Assembly (NCBI GenBank): GCA_003151735.1
Contig: PLYI01000054.1
Span: 62,001-126,000 of the forward strand
Source: Candidatus Bathyarchaeota archaeon
GTDB lineage: Archaea > Thermoproteota > Bathyarchaeia > Bathyarchaeales > Bathycorpusculaceae
Direction: 5' to 3'
DNA length: 64,000 bases
In this document: piece by piece, positions 7,644 through 18,194 of the stretch
Layout of the letters: each line of letters begins with the position of its first letter
How positions within the stretch are numbered: position 1 is the stretch's first letter
Translations under genes and position numbers: made by a program
The notes under the pieces: generated by a model
Database searches by the model: none
Told to the model about the DNA's origin: nothing
The model's input: only the letters and a program-made list of their open reading frames with translations

Positions 7644-9248
7644 CTACTTCTTCTGAAACTCCTCGCGTATCTTCATCTGCCGTCTCTTAAGGTTGTATCC
7701 CAGCGAGAAGTCGTGGGCTGCGTCTCGGATTTTCCTTAGCAAAAGCATCATTCGGCTGTTCTTATCAAAGTTTCTTGGTGCAGATTCGTTTGGAAGGTAG
7801 ATTTCTTCATGTTCCTTAGCTAAACTGATGAGCGGAAGCTTGAGCCTGAGGGTTTGCAGGGCTGTATTTGCTGCGCTGACTTGTCCTGGTCCACCGTCAA
7901 TTACCACTAAATCAGGCAGGGGGTTTTTCTCTTCTATTTGGCGCTTGTACCTCCTTGCAACGACCTCGTTGACTGCAGCAAAGTCATCCTGCCCCATGAA
8001 AGTTTTGATTTTGAACTTGCGGTAGTTTTTCTTGTCGGGTTTGGCATCTCTGAAGGTAACCATGCCTGAAACCACATGTTCAGTTCCCAAGTTAGATATG
8101 TCAAAGCATTCGATTATGTGAGGTAGCGTTGGAAGGTTCAGGTTGTTCTGCAAATCCACCAGCGCGCTGTCAACATCTAAGCCTGACTCAAGGTTTTTCT
8201 CTGCCAACTGCAAAAGCGCCAGCTTATCATCTCGCCTTGGAATCCGCAACGAAACAGGAGCATTGCGTTTTGCTGAGAGGAACTCTTCCAACGCAGCTTT
8301 TTCTTCAGGTCCCTGCCAACACGGCTTGTTAAGCAGTATTTCACGTGGAATCGGATTTGTTGTGTAGAACGCCTTCAAAAATTCCTGTTCAATTTGCGGT
8401 TGCAGATCTACGCTGAATTCTTTTTTGCCCAGAAGCACGCCTCTTCGCACACCCATCTGAACCGCCAACATTTTCTCGCCAAACTGTTTAAACGCCATCA
8501 CGTCCTGGTCAAAACGCCGCTCGTTATCTACAATTTGATGCTCGGTTACGAGCCGGATGGATTGGATTTGGTTGCGAAGGTCAAGCGCCTCCTCGTACTT
8601 TTGGGTGCTGGAGGCTGTTTCCATCTGCGATTTAAGTTGCTCGATTGTTTGCCTATAATTTCCGTTCAGAAAGGAGCGTGCCTGACGCACCTGTTCACTG
8701 TACTGTTCGGCGGTGACGTTTCCGATGCATGGAGCTGTGCAGAGGTGAATGTGGAAGTTTAGGCAAGCCCGTTTATGTAGCGTTTTGCAGGTCCGCAGTT
8801 TGAATACTCGAACTACTAATCGTTGCAGGTCCTGTCTTGTGAAGCCGTCGGTGTAGGGGCCGAAGGATTCAAGTTTTCGCGACACTTTGCGGCTTGTAAA
8901 TATCCTTGGATAATCCTCGCGTGTCAGCGAGATGTAAGCGAAGGTTTTCGCGTCTTTGAGGTTGATATTGTATTTGGGTGTATGCTGCTTAACCAACTTG
9001 TTTTCCAAGAGCAATGCTTCAACCTCATTATTCACCACAATCCAATCGATACTCCTAATTCTAGAAACCAACTGTTGGGTCTTGATGGGTTGGTCAGAGG
9101 TTGAAAAGTAGCTTTTGACACGTGACCTGAGGCTTTTTGCTTTGCCCACATATAGGATTTCGCCTGCTTCATCCCTGTACAGATAGACGCCTGGATGTGT
9201 CGGTATATCGGAGCTTTTGAAGTCTTGGGGGCACTTTATCTGAATCAT
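7644..9248 (-). CDS. uvrC: UvrABC excinuclease subunit C
   Basis: UvrC makes the 3' and 5' incisions around lesions marked by UvrAB. Order of domains: GIY-YIG nuclease at the N-terminus (THPGVYLYRDEAGEILYVGK), a Cys-rich segment (CKTLHKRACLNFHIHLCTAPC), a UVR motif (YEEALDLRNQIQSI), and the RNase H-like nuclease (IECFDISNLGTEHVVSGM; DLVVIDGGPGQVSAA). At 534 residues it ends right after RKIRDAAHDFSLGYNLKRR, so the C-terminal tandem helix-hairpin-helix domain of bacterial UvrC is absent, and no HhH-coding sequence follows. Its ATG overlaps the uvrA stop (ATGA), showing translational coupling. Confidence 0.97.
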   Translation of the reverse strand: MIQIKCPQDFKSSDIPTHPGVYLYRDEAGEILYVGKAKSLRSRVKSYFSTSDQPIKTQQLVSRIRSIDWIVVNNEVEALLLENKLVKQHTPKYNINLKDAKTFAYISLTREDYPRIFTSRKVSRKLESFGPYTDGFTRQDLQRLVVRVFKLRTCKTLHKRACLNFHIHLCTAPCIGNVTAEQYSEQVRQARSFLNGNYRQTIEQLKSQMETASSTQKYEEALDLRNQIQSIRLVTEHQIVDNERRFDQDVMAFKQFGEKMLAVQMGVRRGVLLGKKEFSVDLQPQIEQEFLKAFYTTNPIPREILLNKPCWQGPEEKAALEEFLSAKRNAPVSLRIPRRDDKLALLQLAEKNLESGLDVDSALVDLQNNLNLPTLPHIIECFDISNLGTEHVVSGMVTFRDAKPDKKNYRKFKIKTFMGQDDFAAVNEVVARRYKRQIEEKNPLPDLVVIDGGPGQVSAANTALQTLRLKLPLISLAKEHEEIYLPNESAPRNFDKNSRMMLLLRKIRDAAHDFSLGYNLKRRQMKIREEFQKK

Positions 9249-12148
9249 GCAGGCTGTTTCACTGCCAAAACAGTTTCTTTGGGTTTGCGGTTAAGTATTT
9301 TTTCTAAAAACAATCCTGTGTAGGAGCCACTGTTTTGTGCGACTTCTTCAGGCGTTCCCTTCGCTAAGAGTTCGCCGCCTGCAGCGCCGCCTTCAGGACC
9401 CAAATCGATGAGGTAATCGCAGCTTTTTATGACGTCCAGATTATGTTCGATGATGTAGACGGTGTTGCCGTTATCCACCAGCCGATTCAGCACCTTAATC
9501 AGCCGTTTTGTGTCGTCAAAGTGCAAGCCTGTGGTGGGTTCATCAAGCATGTAGACAGTGTGTCCCGTCTTGTGTTTGCTGAGTTCGCGGGTGATTTTGA
9601 TACGTTGGCTTTCTCCGCCTGATAGGGTGGTTGAGCTTTGTCCCAGCTTAATGTACCCAAGTCCCACATCCAACAGCGTTTCAAGTTTGCGCGAAACTCT
9701 TGGCGTGTTCTCGAAATACTTCGCCGCTTCCTCCACAGTCATGTCCAGCACTTCAGCGATGTTCTTGCCCTTGTAGAAGATGCCCAACGTTTCTTTGTTG
9801 TAGCGTTTGCCTTTGCATTCGCTGCATTGCACATAGACGTCAGGTAGGAAGTTCATTTCGATTCGGAGCACTCCGTCGCCTTGGCAGGTTTCGCATCTGC
9901 CGCCCTTCACGTTAAAGCTGAATCTGCCTTCCTTGTATCCGCGTGCTTTAGCTTCTTTGGTGGAAGCAAAAATGCGACGGATTTCGTCAAACAGCTTTGT
10001 ATAGGTAGCTGGGTTGCTTCGTGGGGTTCGCCCGATTGGATCTTGGTCGATAACTATAACGTTGCGCACTACCGCGGGAACCTCCAGCGCTTCGTGTTTC
10101 CCAATTTTGTCAACCTGTTCACCGAAAATTTTCCTTAGCGCAGGAATAACAGTCAGATTCATCAGTGTACTTTTGCCTGAACCTGAAACGCCTGTTACTC
10201 CGCACAAGACTCCCAGCGGCAACTGAAGGTTAAGATGTTTAAGGTTGTTTTCTTGTGCTCCCTTAACGGTCATGTAGCCGACGGGTTGCCGTCTCTCGTT
10301 GGGTACTTCTATTTTGAGTTCGCCTGAGAGGTATTTGCCTGTTAGACTGCGAGGATTCTTCATTATTTCCTCCGGTGAGCCTTCTGCAACTATGTGGCCG
10401 CCATGGATGCCTGCGCCAGGTCCCATGTCAACAATGTAGTCGGCGTGACGCATTGTGTCCTCATCGTGTTCAACTACAATTAGTGTATTGCCTAAATCTC
10501 GTAGTCGCTGAAGGGTACTGATGAGTTTGGCGTTGTCCCGTTGATGTAAGCCGATGCTGGGTTCATCCAAGATGTAGAGGACGCCCATCAGGTTGCTGCC
10601 GATTTGTGTGGCTAAACGGATTCTCTGCGCTTCTCCACCTGAAAGTGTTTTGGCGGCACGAGAGAGCGAAAGATAACCTAAACCAACATTCTTCAGAAAA
10701 CCCAGTCGCTCATTGACTTCCTTTAGCACCTGTTTTGCTATAAACAGCTCTTTTTCGTTTAATTTCGCTGGCAAGTCACGGAAGAAATCAACAGAATCCT
10801 CAATTGAAAGGTCAGTAACGTCAATTATGCTTTTGTCCAAGATTTGTACGGCAAGCACCACGGGCTGGAGTTTTTTGCCCTTGCATGAGGCACAGGGACG
10901 GGAAGTCATGTATTTTTCTATGTCTTCTTTTCGCCAGGCGCTTTCGGTTTGGCGGTAAAGCCTCATGGTTTGCGGGATTACGCCTTCCCAACCGTCACGC
11001 ATCCACATGCTGGCACCGTTTGACCAGTTGCCGCTGATTGGTTCCTTGTCGCCATACAGGAGCACTTGAAGTTGCTGTTCAGTAAAGTCTTTGATTGGTG
11101 TAAATACGTCGAATCCATACTTTTGGCCAACTGTGGCAATTTGCTGCGCTCGCCAACTAAGTTCCATTGTGCCCTTGTAAACCGCCAATGCACCATCCAT
11201 GATTGTTAGGTTTTTGTCCGGTATCACTTTGTCAGCTGTTACTTCAGTGATTTCACCTAAGCCATGGCATGTTGGGCAAGCTCCAAACGGCGAGTTGAAA
11301 CTAAACATTCTTGGCTCGAGGCTTTCGAAAACGATTTCAGGGTGGTTTGGGCATGCTCCAAAAGTGCTGTACATAGTTTCATCTCCGAAACGTTCCAGCT
11401 CTTTTTTCTTATCTGCATCCTGGTTAGCCGCGTCGATTACAATCATACTGCCTTTGCCTGTTTTTAGCGCCCCTTCGACGGCTTCAGCAATTCGGGAACG
11501 TTCTTCATTAGAAACAGTGGCTGTATCTATCACAGCTTCTATCCAGTGCTTCTCGTAGCGAACAAGCTTAACTTCTTCCTTAATATGGTCGGATTCATAG
11601 ATTTTCTGGTCTACCCGAATCTTGGTGTACCCTTCTTTCTTAAGGTCGTCAAAAACCTGTTCGTGGGTACCCTTCATGCCCCGGATGATGGGGGCGAGGA
11701 ACGTGAGGGTTTTGTTTTTGTCAGCCATTATCAGGCTGGCTATGTTTTCGGCGCTCTGGGGGTGAATTGAGCTGCCGCATTTGGGGCAGTGGTGTATGCC
11801 GATTCGTGCGAAAAGCAGTCTTAGGTAATCGTAGATTTCGGTGACTGTGCCGACGGTTGACCGTGGATTTTTGCTGGTGCTTTTCTGCTCAATGGAGATT
11901 GCGGGAGATAAGCCATCAATGGAATCCACATCTGGCTTATCCATTAAACCCAGAAACTGGCGGGCGTAAGCGCTGAGGCTTTCAACATATCTTCGCTGCC
12001 CCTCCGCGTAAATTGTGTCAAAAGCCAAAGTGGATTTTCCTGATCCTGAAAGCCCAGTTATAACTATGAATTTGTTTCGGGGCAACTCTAAATCAATATT
12101 TTTTAAGTTGTGTTCCCGCGCACCCTTAATCGAAACGTTATCTCTCAT
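9245..12148 (-). CDS. uvrA: UvrABC excinuclease subunit A
   Basis: UvrA is the DNA-damage sensor and dual ABC ATPase of nucleotide excision repair. Visible features: first Walker [16 protein letters not shown], zinc Cys pairs ([29 protein letters not shown]...CSECKGKR), first signature [12 protein letters not shown], second Walker [12 protein letters not shown], second signature [11 protein letters not shown], and [11 protein letters not shown]. At 967 residues it is full length. It follows uvrB by 78 bp, where a TATA-like AAAATATA near 12170 suggests its own promoter, and overlaps uvrC by 4 bp. The set looks bacterial in origin, as in other archaea that acquired uvrABC. Confidence 0.98.
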   Translation of the reverse strand: MRDNVSIKGAREHNLKNIDLELPRNKFIVITGLSGSGKSTLAFDTIYAEGQRRYVESLSAYARQFLGLMDKPDVDSIDGLSPAISIEQKSTSKNPRSTVGTVTEIYDYLRLLFARIGIHHCPKCGSSIHPQSAENIASLIMADKNKTLTFLAPIIRGMKGTHEQVFDDLKKEGYTKIRVDQKIYESDHIKEEVKLVRYEKHWIEAVIDTATVSNEERSRIAEAVEGALKTGKGSMIVIDAANQDADKKKELERFGDETMYSTFGACPNHPEIVFESLEPRMFSFNSPFGACPTCHGLGEITEVTADKVIPDKNLTIMDGALAVYKGTMELSWRAQQIATVGQKYGFDVFTPIKDFTEQQLQVLLYGDKEPISGNWSNGASMWMRDGWEGVIPQTMRLYRQTESAWRKEDIEKYMTSRPCASCKGKKLQPVVLAVQILDKSIIDVTDLSIEDSVDFFRDLPAKLNEKELFIAKQVLKEVNERLGFLKNVGLGYLSLSRAAKTLSGGEAQRIRLATQIGSNLMGVLYILDEPSIGLHQRDNAKLISTLQRLRDLGNTLIVVEHDEDTMRHADYIVDMGPGAGIHGGHIVAEGSPEEIMKNPRSLTGKYLSGELKIEVPNERRQPVGYMTVKGAQENNLKHLNLQLPLGVLCGVTGVSGSGKSTLMNLTVIPALRKIFGEQVDKIGKHEALEVPAVVRNVIVIDQDPIGRTPRSNPATYTKLFDEIRRIFASTKEAKARGYKEGRFSFNVKGGRCETCQGDGVLRIEMNFLPDVYVQCSECKGKRYNKETLGIFYKGKNIAEVLDMTVEEAAKYFENTPRVSRKLETLLDVGLGYIKLGQSSTTLSGGESQRIKITRELSKHKTGHTVYMLDEPTTGLHFDDTKRLIKVLNRLVDNGNTVYIIEHNLDVIKSCDYLIDLGPEGGAAGGELLAKGTPEEVAQNSGSYTGLFLEKILNRKPKETVLAVKQPA

Positions 12149-12226
12149 AACCTAAACCAAATTCCTATACACTATATTTTGTAACCAGTTTGACCGGGAA
12201 GATTAGAACCTTTTTGCATTAAATCG

Positions 12227-14185
12227 TTAATTTTCTGGCTGCACCGCTTCATTTTCCATCTTCCTCTCCAAAGCCCTATTCAACTCTGCAATGGAATCTC
12301 TAAGTTCAATAGCACGTTCAAAGTCCAGTTTCTCCGCTGCTTCCCGCATCTGCGCATCCAACTCGATTATTTGGCGTTTTATGTCGGATGTAGGCAGGTG
12401 TTTAGTGCCTCTGATTACGCCTTCCTTCTGAGAAACGCTCTTGATGATAGTTGTCGGGGTGATACCGTGCTCTTGGTTGTAGCGTTTCTGGAAGCTACGC
12501 CTGTAATAGGTGACTTCCATGGCACGTTTAATCGACTGTGTCTCAACATCAGCGTAGAGAATTACTCTGCCGTTAACGTTTCTTGATGCTCGCCCAATGG
12601 TTTGGATGAGGCTTCGTTCGTCTCGGAGGAAACCTTCCTTGTCAGCATCCAAAATGAATATAGTTGAGACTTCAGGGATGTCTAAGCCTTCACGGAGCAA
12701 ATTGATTCCAACGAGAATGTCGAATTCGCCGATTCGCAGCTGCCTAATTAGTTCTATGCGATCAAGGCTTTGGATGTCTGAGTGCATGTACCTGACGCGA
12801 AAGCCCTCTTTAGCAAGGTAATCTGCAAGGTCCTCAGCCATCCGCTTTGTCAAGGTTGTAATTAACACTCGATCGCCACGCGCAATAGTTTTCTTGGCTT
12901 CCACCATCAAATCCTGCATTTGCCCCTCGATTGGGCGCATTTCAACCTCAGGATCCAAAAGACCTGTGGGTCTTGTGATTAATTCAACTGGCGTACCACT
13001 CTTTTCAAGTTCATAATCAGCTGGAGTAGCAGAGACGAAGAGAACTTTTCCCATTTTCTGCTCGAACTCTTCAAACTTCAGCGGGCGGTTATCCAAGGCG
13101 CTTGGAAGTCTGAAACCGAAGTCGACGAGGTTCTTTTTTCTTGCGTAGTCGCCGTTGTACATGGCTCGGGCTTGTGGGATGGATTGGTGGCTTTCGTCGA
13201 TGATGAGCAGGTAGTCTTTGGGGAAGTAATCTATCAGGGTGAAGGGTGGCACGCCGGGTTTGCGTCCGTCGAAGTGTCGGCTGTAGTTTTCCATTCCGCC
13301 GCAGTACCCGAGTTCCTTTATCATTTCAAGGTCGTAGTTTGTCCGTTGTTTTAGCCTGTGCGCTTCAAGCGGCGGAAGTTCAAACAACCGCTTTTCCAAC
13401 TCCTGTTTAATGTGCTCAAGGGCGAGCGCATGCTTTTCTTCAGGCACAACGTACTGACGTGCAGGATAAAGCGTGAATTTGTCAAGCGAAACTTTTACGT
13501 CGCCGTTTAATGTGTTTACTTCTTTAATCTTCTTGATTGTGTTCCCTTCAAGTTCAACTCGCAAAATATCGTTCTCGTAGGATGGCACCACATCCAGCGT
13601 TTCGCCTCGGACACGGAACCTGCCGGGCTCCAACACCATATCATTGCGCTCATACTGCATATCCACTAGGTCGTGGATGAGTTGCTGCCTTGACATTTGC
13701 TTTCCAACCTCAAGCTCAGCCGCCATAGTGCGGAAGTCCTCTGGGTTGCCTAAGCTGTAGATGCAGCTTATGCTGGCGACGATTATAGTGTCATTTCGGC
13801 TGACAATGCTGGAAACGGCGTGCATACGCATCTTTTCTATCTGTTCATTCACATCCGAGTCTTTCTCGATGTACATGTCTTGGGCGGGCAAATAAGATTC
13901 AGGCTGGTAGAAATCGTAGAAGCTGATGAAGTATTCCACGCGGTTGTTTGGGAAGAGCTCTTTTAATTCACTGTAGAGTTGTGCAGCTAAGGTTTTGTTA
14001 TGTGCAAGAATCAAGGTGGGTTTTTGGAGTTTGTTGATTACGTTTGCCATGACAAAGGTTTTGCCGCTGCCAGTTATACCAAGGAGCGTTTGTTTGGGTT
14101 TTGTGGAGAAGTTTTTCACTAGCTGCTCAACAGCGGATTGTTGCCCTGACGAGATTTGGTATGGTGCGACAAGTTCGAATTGCAC
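12227..14185 (-). CDS. uvrB: UvrABC excinuclease subunit B
   Basis: UvrB is the damage-verification helicase. It has Walker A GITGSGKTFVMANVI, the beta-hairpin region (EYFISFYDFYQPESYLP), DESHQS, helicase motifs V and VI (LREGLDIPEVS; QTIGRASRN) and a C-terminal UVR motif (KLDFERAIELRDSIAEL) for UvrC binding. I chose GTG at 14185 because GGGGAAG lies just upstream and the product then begins VQFELVAPY, as in other UvrB proteins. A TTG at 14218 would add 11 unusual residues. It is the first gene of the uvrB-uvrA-uvrC run. Confidence 0.97.
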   Translation of the reverse strand: MQFELVAPYQISSGQQSAVEQLVKNFSTKPKQTLLGITGSGKTFVMANVINKLQKPTLILAHNKTLAAQLYSELKELFPNNRVEYFISFYDFYQPESYLPAQDMYIEKDSDVNEQIEKMRMHAVSSIVSRNDTIIVASISCIYSLGNPEDFRTMAAELEVGKQMSRQQLIHDLVDMQYERNDMVLEPGRFRVRGETLDVVPSYENDILRVELEGNTIKKIKEVNTLNGDVKVSLDKFTLYPARQYVVPEEKHALALEHIKQELEKRLFELPPLEAHRLKQRTNYDLEMIKELGYCGGMENYSRHFDGRKPGVPPFTLIDYFPKDYLLIIDESHQSIPQARAMYNGDYARKKNLVDFGFRLPSALDNRPLKFEEFEQKMGKVLFVSATPADYELEKSGTPVELITRPTGLLDPEVEMRPIEGQMQDLMVEAKKTIARGDRVLITTLTKRMAEDLADYLAKEGFRVRYMHSDIQSLDRIELIRQLRIGEFDILVGINLLREGLDIPEVSTIFILDADKEGFLRDERSLIQTIGRASRNVNGRVILYADVETQSIKRAMEVTYYRRSFQKRYNQEHGITPTTIIKSVSQKEGVIRGTKHLPTSDIKRQIIELDAQMREAAEKLDFERAIELRDSIAELNRALERKMENEAVQPEN

Positions 14186-14269
14186 GTTGCTTCCCCACAA
14201 ACGACGAGAAATGTTCAAAGGAAGAATTGAATTAATAAGGATTGTCTAAAAACCTGACTTTTTTCGCGG

Positions 14270-14806
14270 CTATTTATGTGGTTCAGAACCTGATGAATGG
14301 CTGTTTTGGAGAGCATATTTTTTCTTTTGCGACTTTATACGGTGGAATTGCCAACGCTTCAGCCCAAACGCCGCCACCGCAGCTACAAACAAGGCATCGT
14401 AAACTATTTTGAAGCCCAAATTCTGTAAATCAAAACTTAAAAGGTTCCCGTGCACTACCCCGAAAAACAATGCTACGTACATGAGTGCATGGAAGGGACG
14501 CCAGTAAGCCACGATTTTTCGCCTTAAGATAACTGCCCCAAACGACACATAAATAGCGATTAGTTCAACGCTGCCGCCGTAAAGAAAAAACAGGTTTAAC
14601 GATTGAACTTGTGGAAGCAGTATGGCTGGGTTTGCCGTTTGAATCGCCACAGTGATTGGATGCAGGGTTATGAGCATTAATCCAGCGGCGGCGAAGTAGT
14701 GGTGCACCTTAGTAAACGGTTTTTTTAGGAATAGTGTTATTTCTTTGATGAATGGAGTCATGATGTCGGCGTTGCTTACGGCGATGAAACCGTTGAGGGC
14801 GAGCAA
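14270..14806 (-). CDS. Ferric reductase-like heme membrane protein
   Basis: An integral membrane protein with the ferric-reductase/YedZ-like pattern. One helix carries HHYFAAAGLMLITLHP and a later one carries FHALMYVALFFGVVHG, giving two His pairs suited to b-type heme. Five or six helices and a basic C-terminal tail are visible. The minus-strand frame stays open upstream to about 14917 (KEIAFFAVIIAFAAAVSIF), clearly another membrane helix, but contains no ATG/GTG/TTG before an in-frame stop. The true start is therefore unclear and an indel near the TTTT run at about 14915 is possible. It may take part in transmembrane electron transfer; the partner is unknown. Confidence 0.65.
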   Translation of the reverse strand: MLALNGFIAVSNADIMTPFIKEITLFLKKPFTKVHHYFAAAGLMLITLHPITVAIQTANPAILLPQVQSLNLFFLYGGSVELIAIYVSFGAVILRRKIVAYWRPFHALMYVALFFGVVHGNLLSFDLQNLGFKIVYDALFVAAVAAFGLKRWQFHRIKSQKKKYALQNSHSSGSEPHK

Positions 14807-15044
14807 ACTAATAAGGAAAATTAGTGGGCTGATTGTGCTTACCCTGAAGGCAAAAATTGATACAGCCGCTGCAAAAGCTATGATGACGGCGAAAAACGCG
14901 ATTTCTTTTCTTAAAACCTAACTTAAACAAATCAGGTCTAAAATAAAAAAATTTCTAAATTACAATAACGACAAAAATCAAGAGCGTTGAAAAATTGAAA
15001 AAATGGTTTAACTAACAATGAGCTTCAGAAATTCCAAAAAAATC

Positions 15045-15144
15045 TTAATTACTCCAAAAACGGCCAATACTGACCTACCACTCTTAGTGAATTGCCACCC
15101 CCTATAGGTTACTGCAATTATTGGATATTAGGATCCAAATATGC
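15045..15144 (+). repeat. Dispersed intergenic repeat, copy B
   Basis: This copy begins TTAATTACTCCAAAAACGG, contains ACTGACCTACC, CTTAGTGAATT, CCCCCTATAGGTTACTGCAAT, and ends TATTAGGATCCAAATATGC. The last 19 bases are identical to copy C. It sits in the 410-bp spacer upstream of the heme membrane protein and downstream of the PepSY gene. The rest of that spacer shows no gene. Confidence 0.7.
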
Positions 15145-15217
15145 CGCTAGCAAGTAAGGTGTTTTCGGGGTTGAAGACATAATTGAACAAAAAAAGATTT
15201 TAGGAAACTAAAAAAAC

Positions 15218-16003
15218 TTAGGGTAGTTCTGTTTGCTGGATGAAGGTTCCGTGCCAGGTGTGGTACCAGACTTGTCCAGTGTAGCCGTCAACGCTTAGCA
15301 TTCCGAAGGTGTCGCCGTTTTGGAGAACTTCGATGGTGTAGTATCCGTAGAAGGCTGTGGCGTCGCCGACAGTTGTTCCAGCATAGTTAGCAGTCAGGTA
15401 CTGTTGGGCATCAGCTTTAGCTTGGTCTTCGGTTACGGTCATGGTTGTTGAAGCGGTTCTTTGCAGACCCATCATGCCCCTGAACCCGCTGAATAAACCC
15501 ATCATACCAGTGGTGGCTGTGTACTTGGTGTTCCACATCATGTTAGGCCCCATCTCGGGGTAAACGTTGCCAGTGTACTTGTCGACTAACAGTTCAAAGG
15601 CTCCATTACCGGTGCTTACCTCATGGATTTGCACATAGAAGTTGTTTGCGTATTCTTCAACTTCTGCTACTTTGAGGTCAGGATTGTTTAAGGCAGTAAC
15701 ATATCTTTGGGCAACTTGCTTTGCTTGGTCGATTGTTAAGGCGGAGGTTGAGTTAGTTGTGTAAGATGGAGCAGCATAGCCAGTCCTAATGCTTCCGCAA
15801 CCACCTCCTCCTCCATTCTGGTAAAGATACGACTGGGCGTTAGGTGTCGTGCCTGCGTATGTGCCCATCATTCCGCCAGTAAAGCCAGTAGCTGGCGTCA
15901 TGGCGCGGTAAGGGTTGAAGGCCGAAGCAAAAGCTACAGTTGCTATTAACGCAACCGCGATGGATGCAACAGTTATTGCCGTTACTATTTTCCAATTTTT
16001 CAT
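15218..16003 (-). CDS. Exported protein with two PepSY-like domains
   Basis: An N-terminal signal or anchor (KNWKIVTAITVASIAVALIA) is followed by a Gly/Met-rich linker with GGGGGCG, then two PepSY-type repeats. The first contains LTIDQAKQVAQRYVTALNN and FELLVDKYTGNVYPEMG; the second contains VTEDQAKADAQQYL and GMLSVDGYTGQVWYHTWHG. PepSY domains often act as protease inhibitors or extracellular chaperone-like modules. The linker is Met-rich (GGMMG, GMMGLFSGFRGMMG) and includes one Cys, which could suit metal binding, but that is inference. It is a single-gene unit on the minus strand. Confidence 0.75.
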   Translation of the reverse strand: MKNWKIVTAITVASIAVALIATVAFASAFNPYRAMTPATGFTGGMMGTYAGTTPNAQSYLYQNGGGGGCGSIRTGYAAPSYTTNSTSALTIDQAKQVAQRYVTALNNPDLKVAEVEEYANNFYVQIHEVSTGNGAFELLVDKYTGNVYPEMGPNMMWNTKYTATTGMMGLFSGFRGMMGLQRTASTTMTVTEDQAKADAQQYLTANYAGTTVGDATAFYGYYTIEVLQNGDTFGMLSVDGYTGQVWYHTWHGTFIQQTELP

Positions 16004-16187
16004 TTTTTAATTACCTCATTTTCCCCTTTTGGTATCTAATGGGTTTGGAGGGATATGATAGTTGGCTGAAACAGTTGTGAAACGGTTTTTTGATACCGTT
16101 TTCAGGATAATTCCAAAGAAAATGAAGTATACTGAAGTAAAAGTATGGATAATCGTTGAAAACTAGGTAGCCAAAAAAAAGGCTGGT

Positions 16188-16481
16188 TTATTCGACGGTT
16201 AACTTTCCGAATTTGCCAACGTTAAGTTGAATTTCACTTTTGAAACTTGTAACGTAGCCGTTTTCGATTTTTATGTTGTCGCCAACGTTGATTTGGTCAA
16301 TCTGCTCGTTCCAAAGCGTTAGTTTTACGCTGCCGGTTTCGTCTGCAACTACAGCGTCAACTATGCGGTAAGTTTCATCTTTGAACCGTGATTTAACTTC
16401 TCGCGGATCTCCCTTATCGACAACTTTGGCTTCAACGCTAACCCGCTTCATACCATCTTGTAAATCTTTAATCGCGACCAT
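16188..16481 (-). CDS. OB-fold single-stranded DNA-binding protein (RPA/SOSS-B-like)
   Basis: A compact single OB-fold protein of 97 residues: IKDLQDGMKRVSVEAKVVD at the start, RIVDAVVADETGSVKLTLW in the centre and GDNIKIENGYVTSFKSEIQL at the end. This is the layout of short archaeal RPA-like and hSSB1-like proteins that bind ssDNA or RNA. It lacks zinc and acidic-tail extensions. A TATA-like TTTATATGA lies near 16545, about 60 bp upstream, so it is transcribed alone. Given the repair genes nearby, a role in ssDNA protection is plausible. Confidence 0.8.
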   Translation of the reverse strand: MVAIKDLQDGMKRVSVEAKVVDKGDPREVKSRFKDETYRIVDAVVADETGSVKLTLWNEQIDQINVGDNIKIENGYVTSFKSEIQLNVGKFGKLTVE

Positions 16482-16609
16482 TCCAATTACCTTCCTCTAA
16501 ACTGCTTACTAATAGTCAGTTTCACTTGCAAAAGTGACCTGCAATCATATAAATATTGCTAACTAAAAAAGAAATGAAAAAATTTTGGCACACGCCTTTT
16601 TGGCGTTGC

Positions 16610-17977
16610 TTAAATCGACCCTACCAGGAAGATCAAAACCAGAATCACTATGGCTAAACTGACGGCTGATATGGTGATGCGTTTAACCATTGAGAATTCG
16701 GGTTTGAGTACCCCAACAACCATGGTGGCTACTGCGCCTAGCCACACGTAGGATACTATGAACATTCCTGAGACGACGGTTCTGAAGGCGAATGTTGATG
16801 CCTCAATGCTGTTGAAGATAGTTGTTGAAGCTGCGGGTAGTGTACGTAGTGCTTCGGCAGGGTAATATAATGCTGCGTATGGGTCAAAGCGTATACCTAG
16901 CGATAGATCATAGGGGTAATAGATGTTTGGCATGGTGAACGTGGCGGCAAGATTAACTAATCCGCGAATAACCATGATGAACATTGCAAAGCCTATTGCT
17001 ACAAATAGTGCTTTCCAAACCACGGTACCTTTCAGTATTCTGCAGAACAAGTAGATTAGCGCCGTTAATATGAACCAGGCGATGAGAAACTGTAGCGAGA
17101 ACAGTTGTAAGAATTGCAGCGCAACTCCCGTGGCATTGTATTGGACAGATGTTAAGTATTGACCGTGGAAGAAGAGGGCGCCGACTTCGATGTTTATGTT
17201 TGAGCTTGTTGGGTAAGTGAAGTCAAGTTTTAATCCTGTTATATTACCCCATTCTGGAGCGCCGCTACTTGTCCAGCCAGAAACGTTTGGTCCAAGGGTA
17301 AGTGTAATGTTAGTCCATTGGCCAATGTTTGATGTGTTTGACAATAGAGACGTTAAATCATACATGTAATAATTTGCGTCCCCATTCGAGTATAGGGTTA
17401 TTGCAGCGCTTTGGGGTACCACTTGCGGCTGAACCTGCTTTAGTGTTATGGATAGGTTCTGGAAGGCGCTTGGACTGCAATCAACAGTTAAGCTGGAAAG
17501 GGGAGTAGCCTTCTGGGCAACCAGGGTTTGGTTGATGCTTCCTAACGCTGACACCATATCTAAAGCCGCAGTTAAGGAGCTTGTATTGTTAACGCTCATT
17601 TCTAGACTGCTGTTTCCAAAGAGTCCAAAGTATGCCTTAGAATCAGTTGTCGGAAGCCCAAAACCTGCAACATAGACAGTATAATTATAGAAATCGTTGA
17701 AATTGTTGCTTAACGCAACGTTGGAACTGCTTCTCCACACCGAAGTTACGTTGTCAATTCCTATAAAGGTAGCATTGGAAAATGTGGATAGCTGATCGAT
17801 TGACGGCGTGGTTTGCTCAGTGTAAGTTTTAGAAAACTGCGAGTACTCATAACCCACTTCTAGACCAATAAATAGAAGTAAAACAATCAATGCACCGAGG
17901 TATTTCGGGTTCGAAACGATGTCTTTGAATACCTTATGCGGCGCATAAACGACTTTCAGGATGTCATCAATAATCAA
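16610..17977 (-). CDS. YIP1-family membrane protein with large extracytoplasmic insert
   Basis: The N-terminus has the YIP1 hallmark (DDILKVVYAPHKVFKDIVSN) and a first helix (LGALIVLLLFIGLEVGY). Then comes about 240 residues of Ser/Thr/Asn-rich extracytoplasmic sequence with many N-X-S/T sites. The C-terminal 170 residues hold five hydrophobic helices (LIAWFILTALIYLFCRIL; VWLGAVATMVVGVL). YIP1 proteins act in membrane organisation in eukaryotes; in archaea their role is unknown. The large luminal insert is distinctive. It is flanked by unrelated minus-strand genes, with spacers of about 130 and 215 bp. Confidence 0.7.
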   Translation of the reverse strand: MIIDDILKVVYAPHKVFKDIVSNPKYLGALIVLLLFIGLEVGYEYSQFSKTYTEQTTPSIDQLSTFSNATFIGIDNVTSVWRSSSNVALSNNFNDFYNYTVYVAGFGLPTTDSKAYFGLFGNSSLEMSVNNTSSLTAALDMVSALGSINQTLVAQKATPLSSLTVDCSPSAFQNLSITLKQVQPQVVPQSAAITLYSNGDANYYMYDLTSLLSNTSNIGQWTNITLTLGPNVSGWTSSGAPEWGNITGLKLDFTYPTSSNINIEVGALFFHGQYLTSVQYNATGVALQFLQLFSLQFLIAWFILTALIYLFCRILKGTVVWKALFVAIGFAMFIMVIRGLVNLAATFTMPNIYYPYDLSLGIRFDPYAALYYPAEALRTLPAASTTIFNSIEASTFAFRTVVSGMFIVSYVWLGAVATMVVGVLKPEFSMVKRITISAVSLAIVILVLIFLVGSI

Positions 17978-18194
17978 ACTGCTAGCTCCCTCGCAATGTG
18001 AGATTACTTGGCATTTATTAAGTGTTATTCAAATCATCAACCAAGCTAACGATAAGTTTGATAATCTACATGACTTAAATCGCTAGTTTAGTACTAACAA
18101 GATAGTGCTGCCAAGATTGTCTATGGCTTGAAAGGCAAAAGTTTAGAAAAGAAATGAAAAATACTAATCAGTAAAAACGGAACATTTTGCCTTG

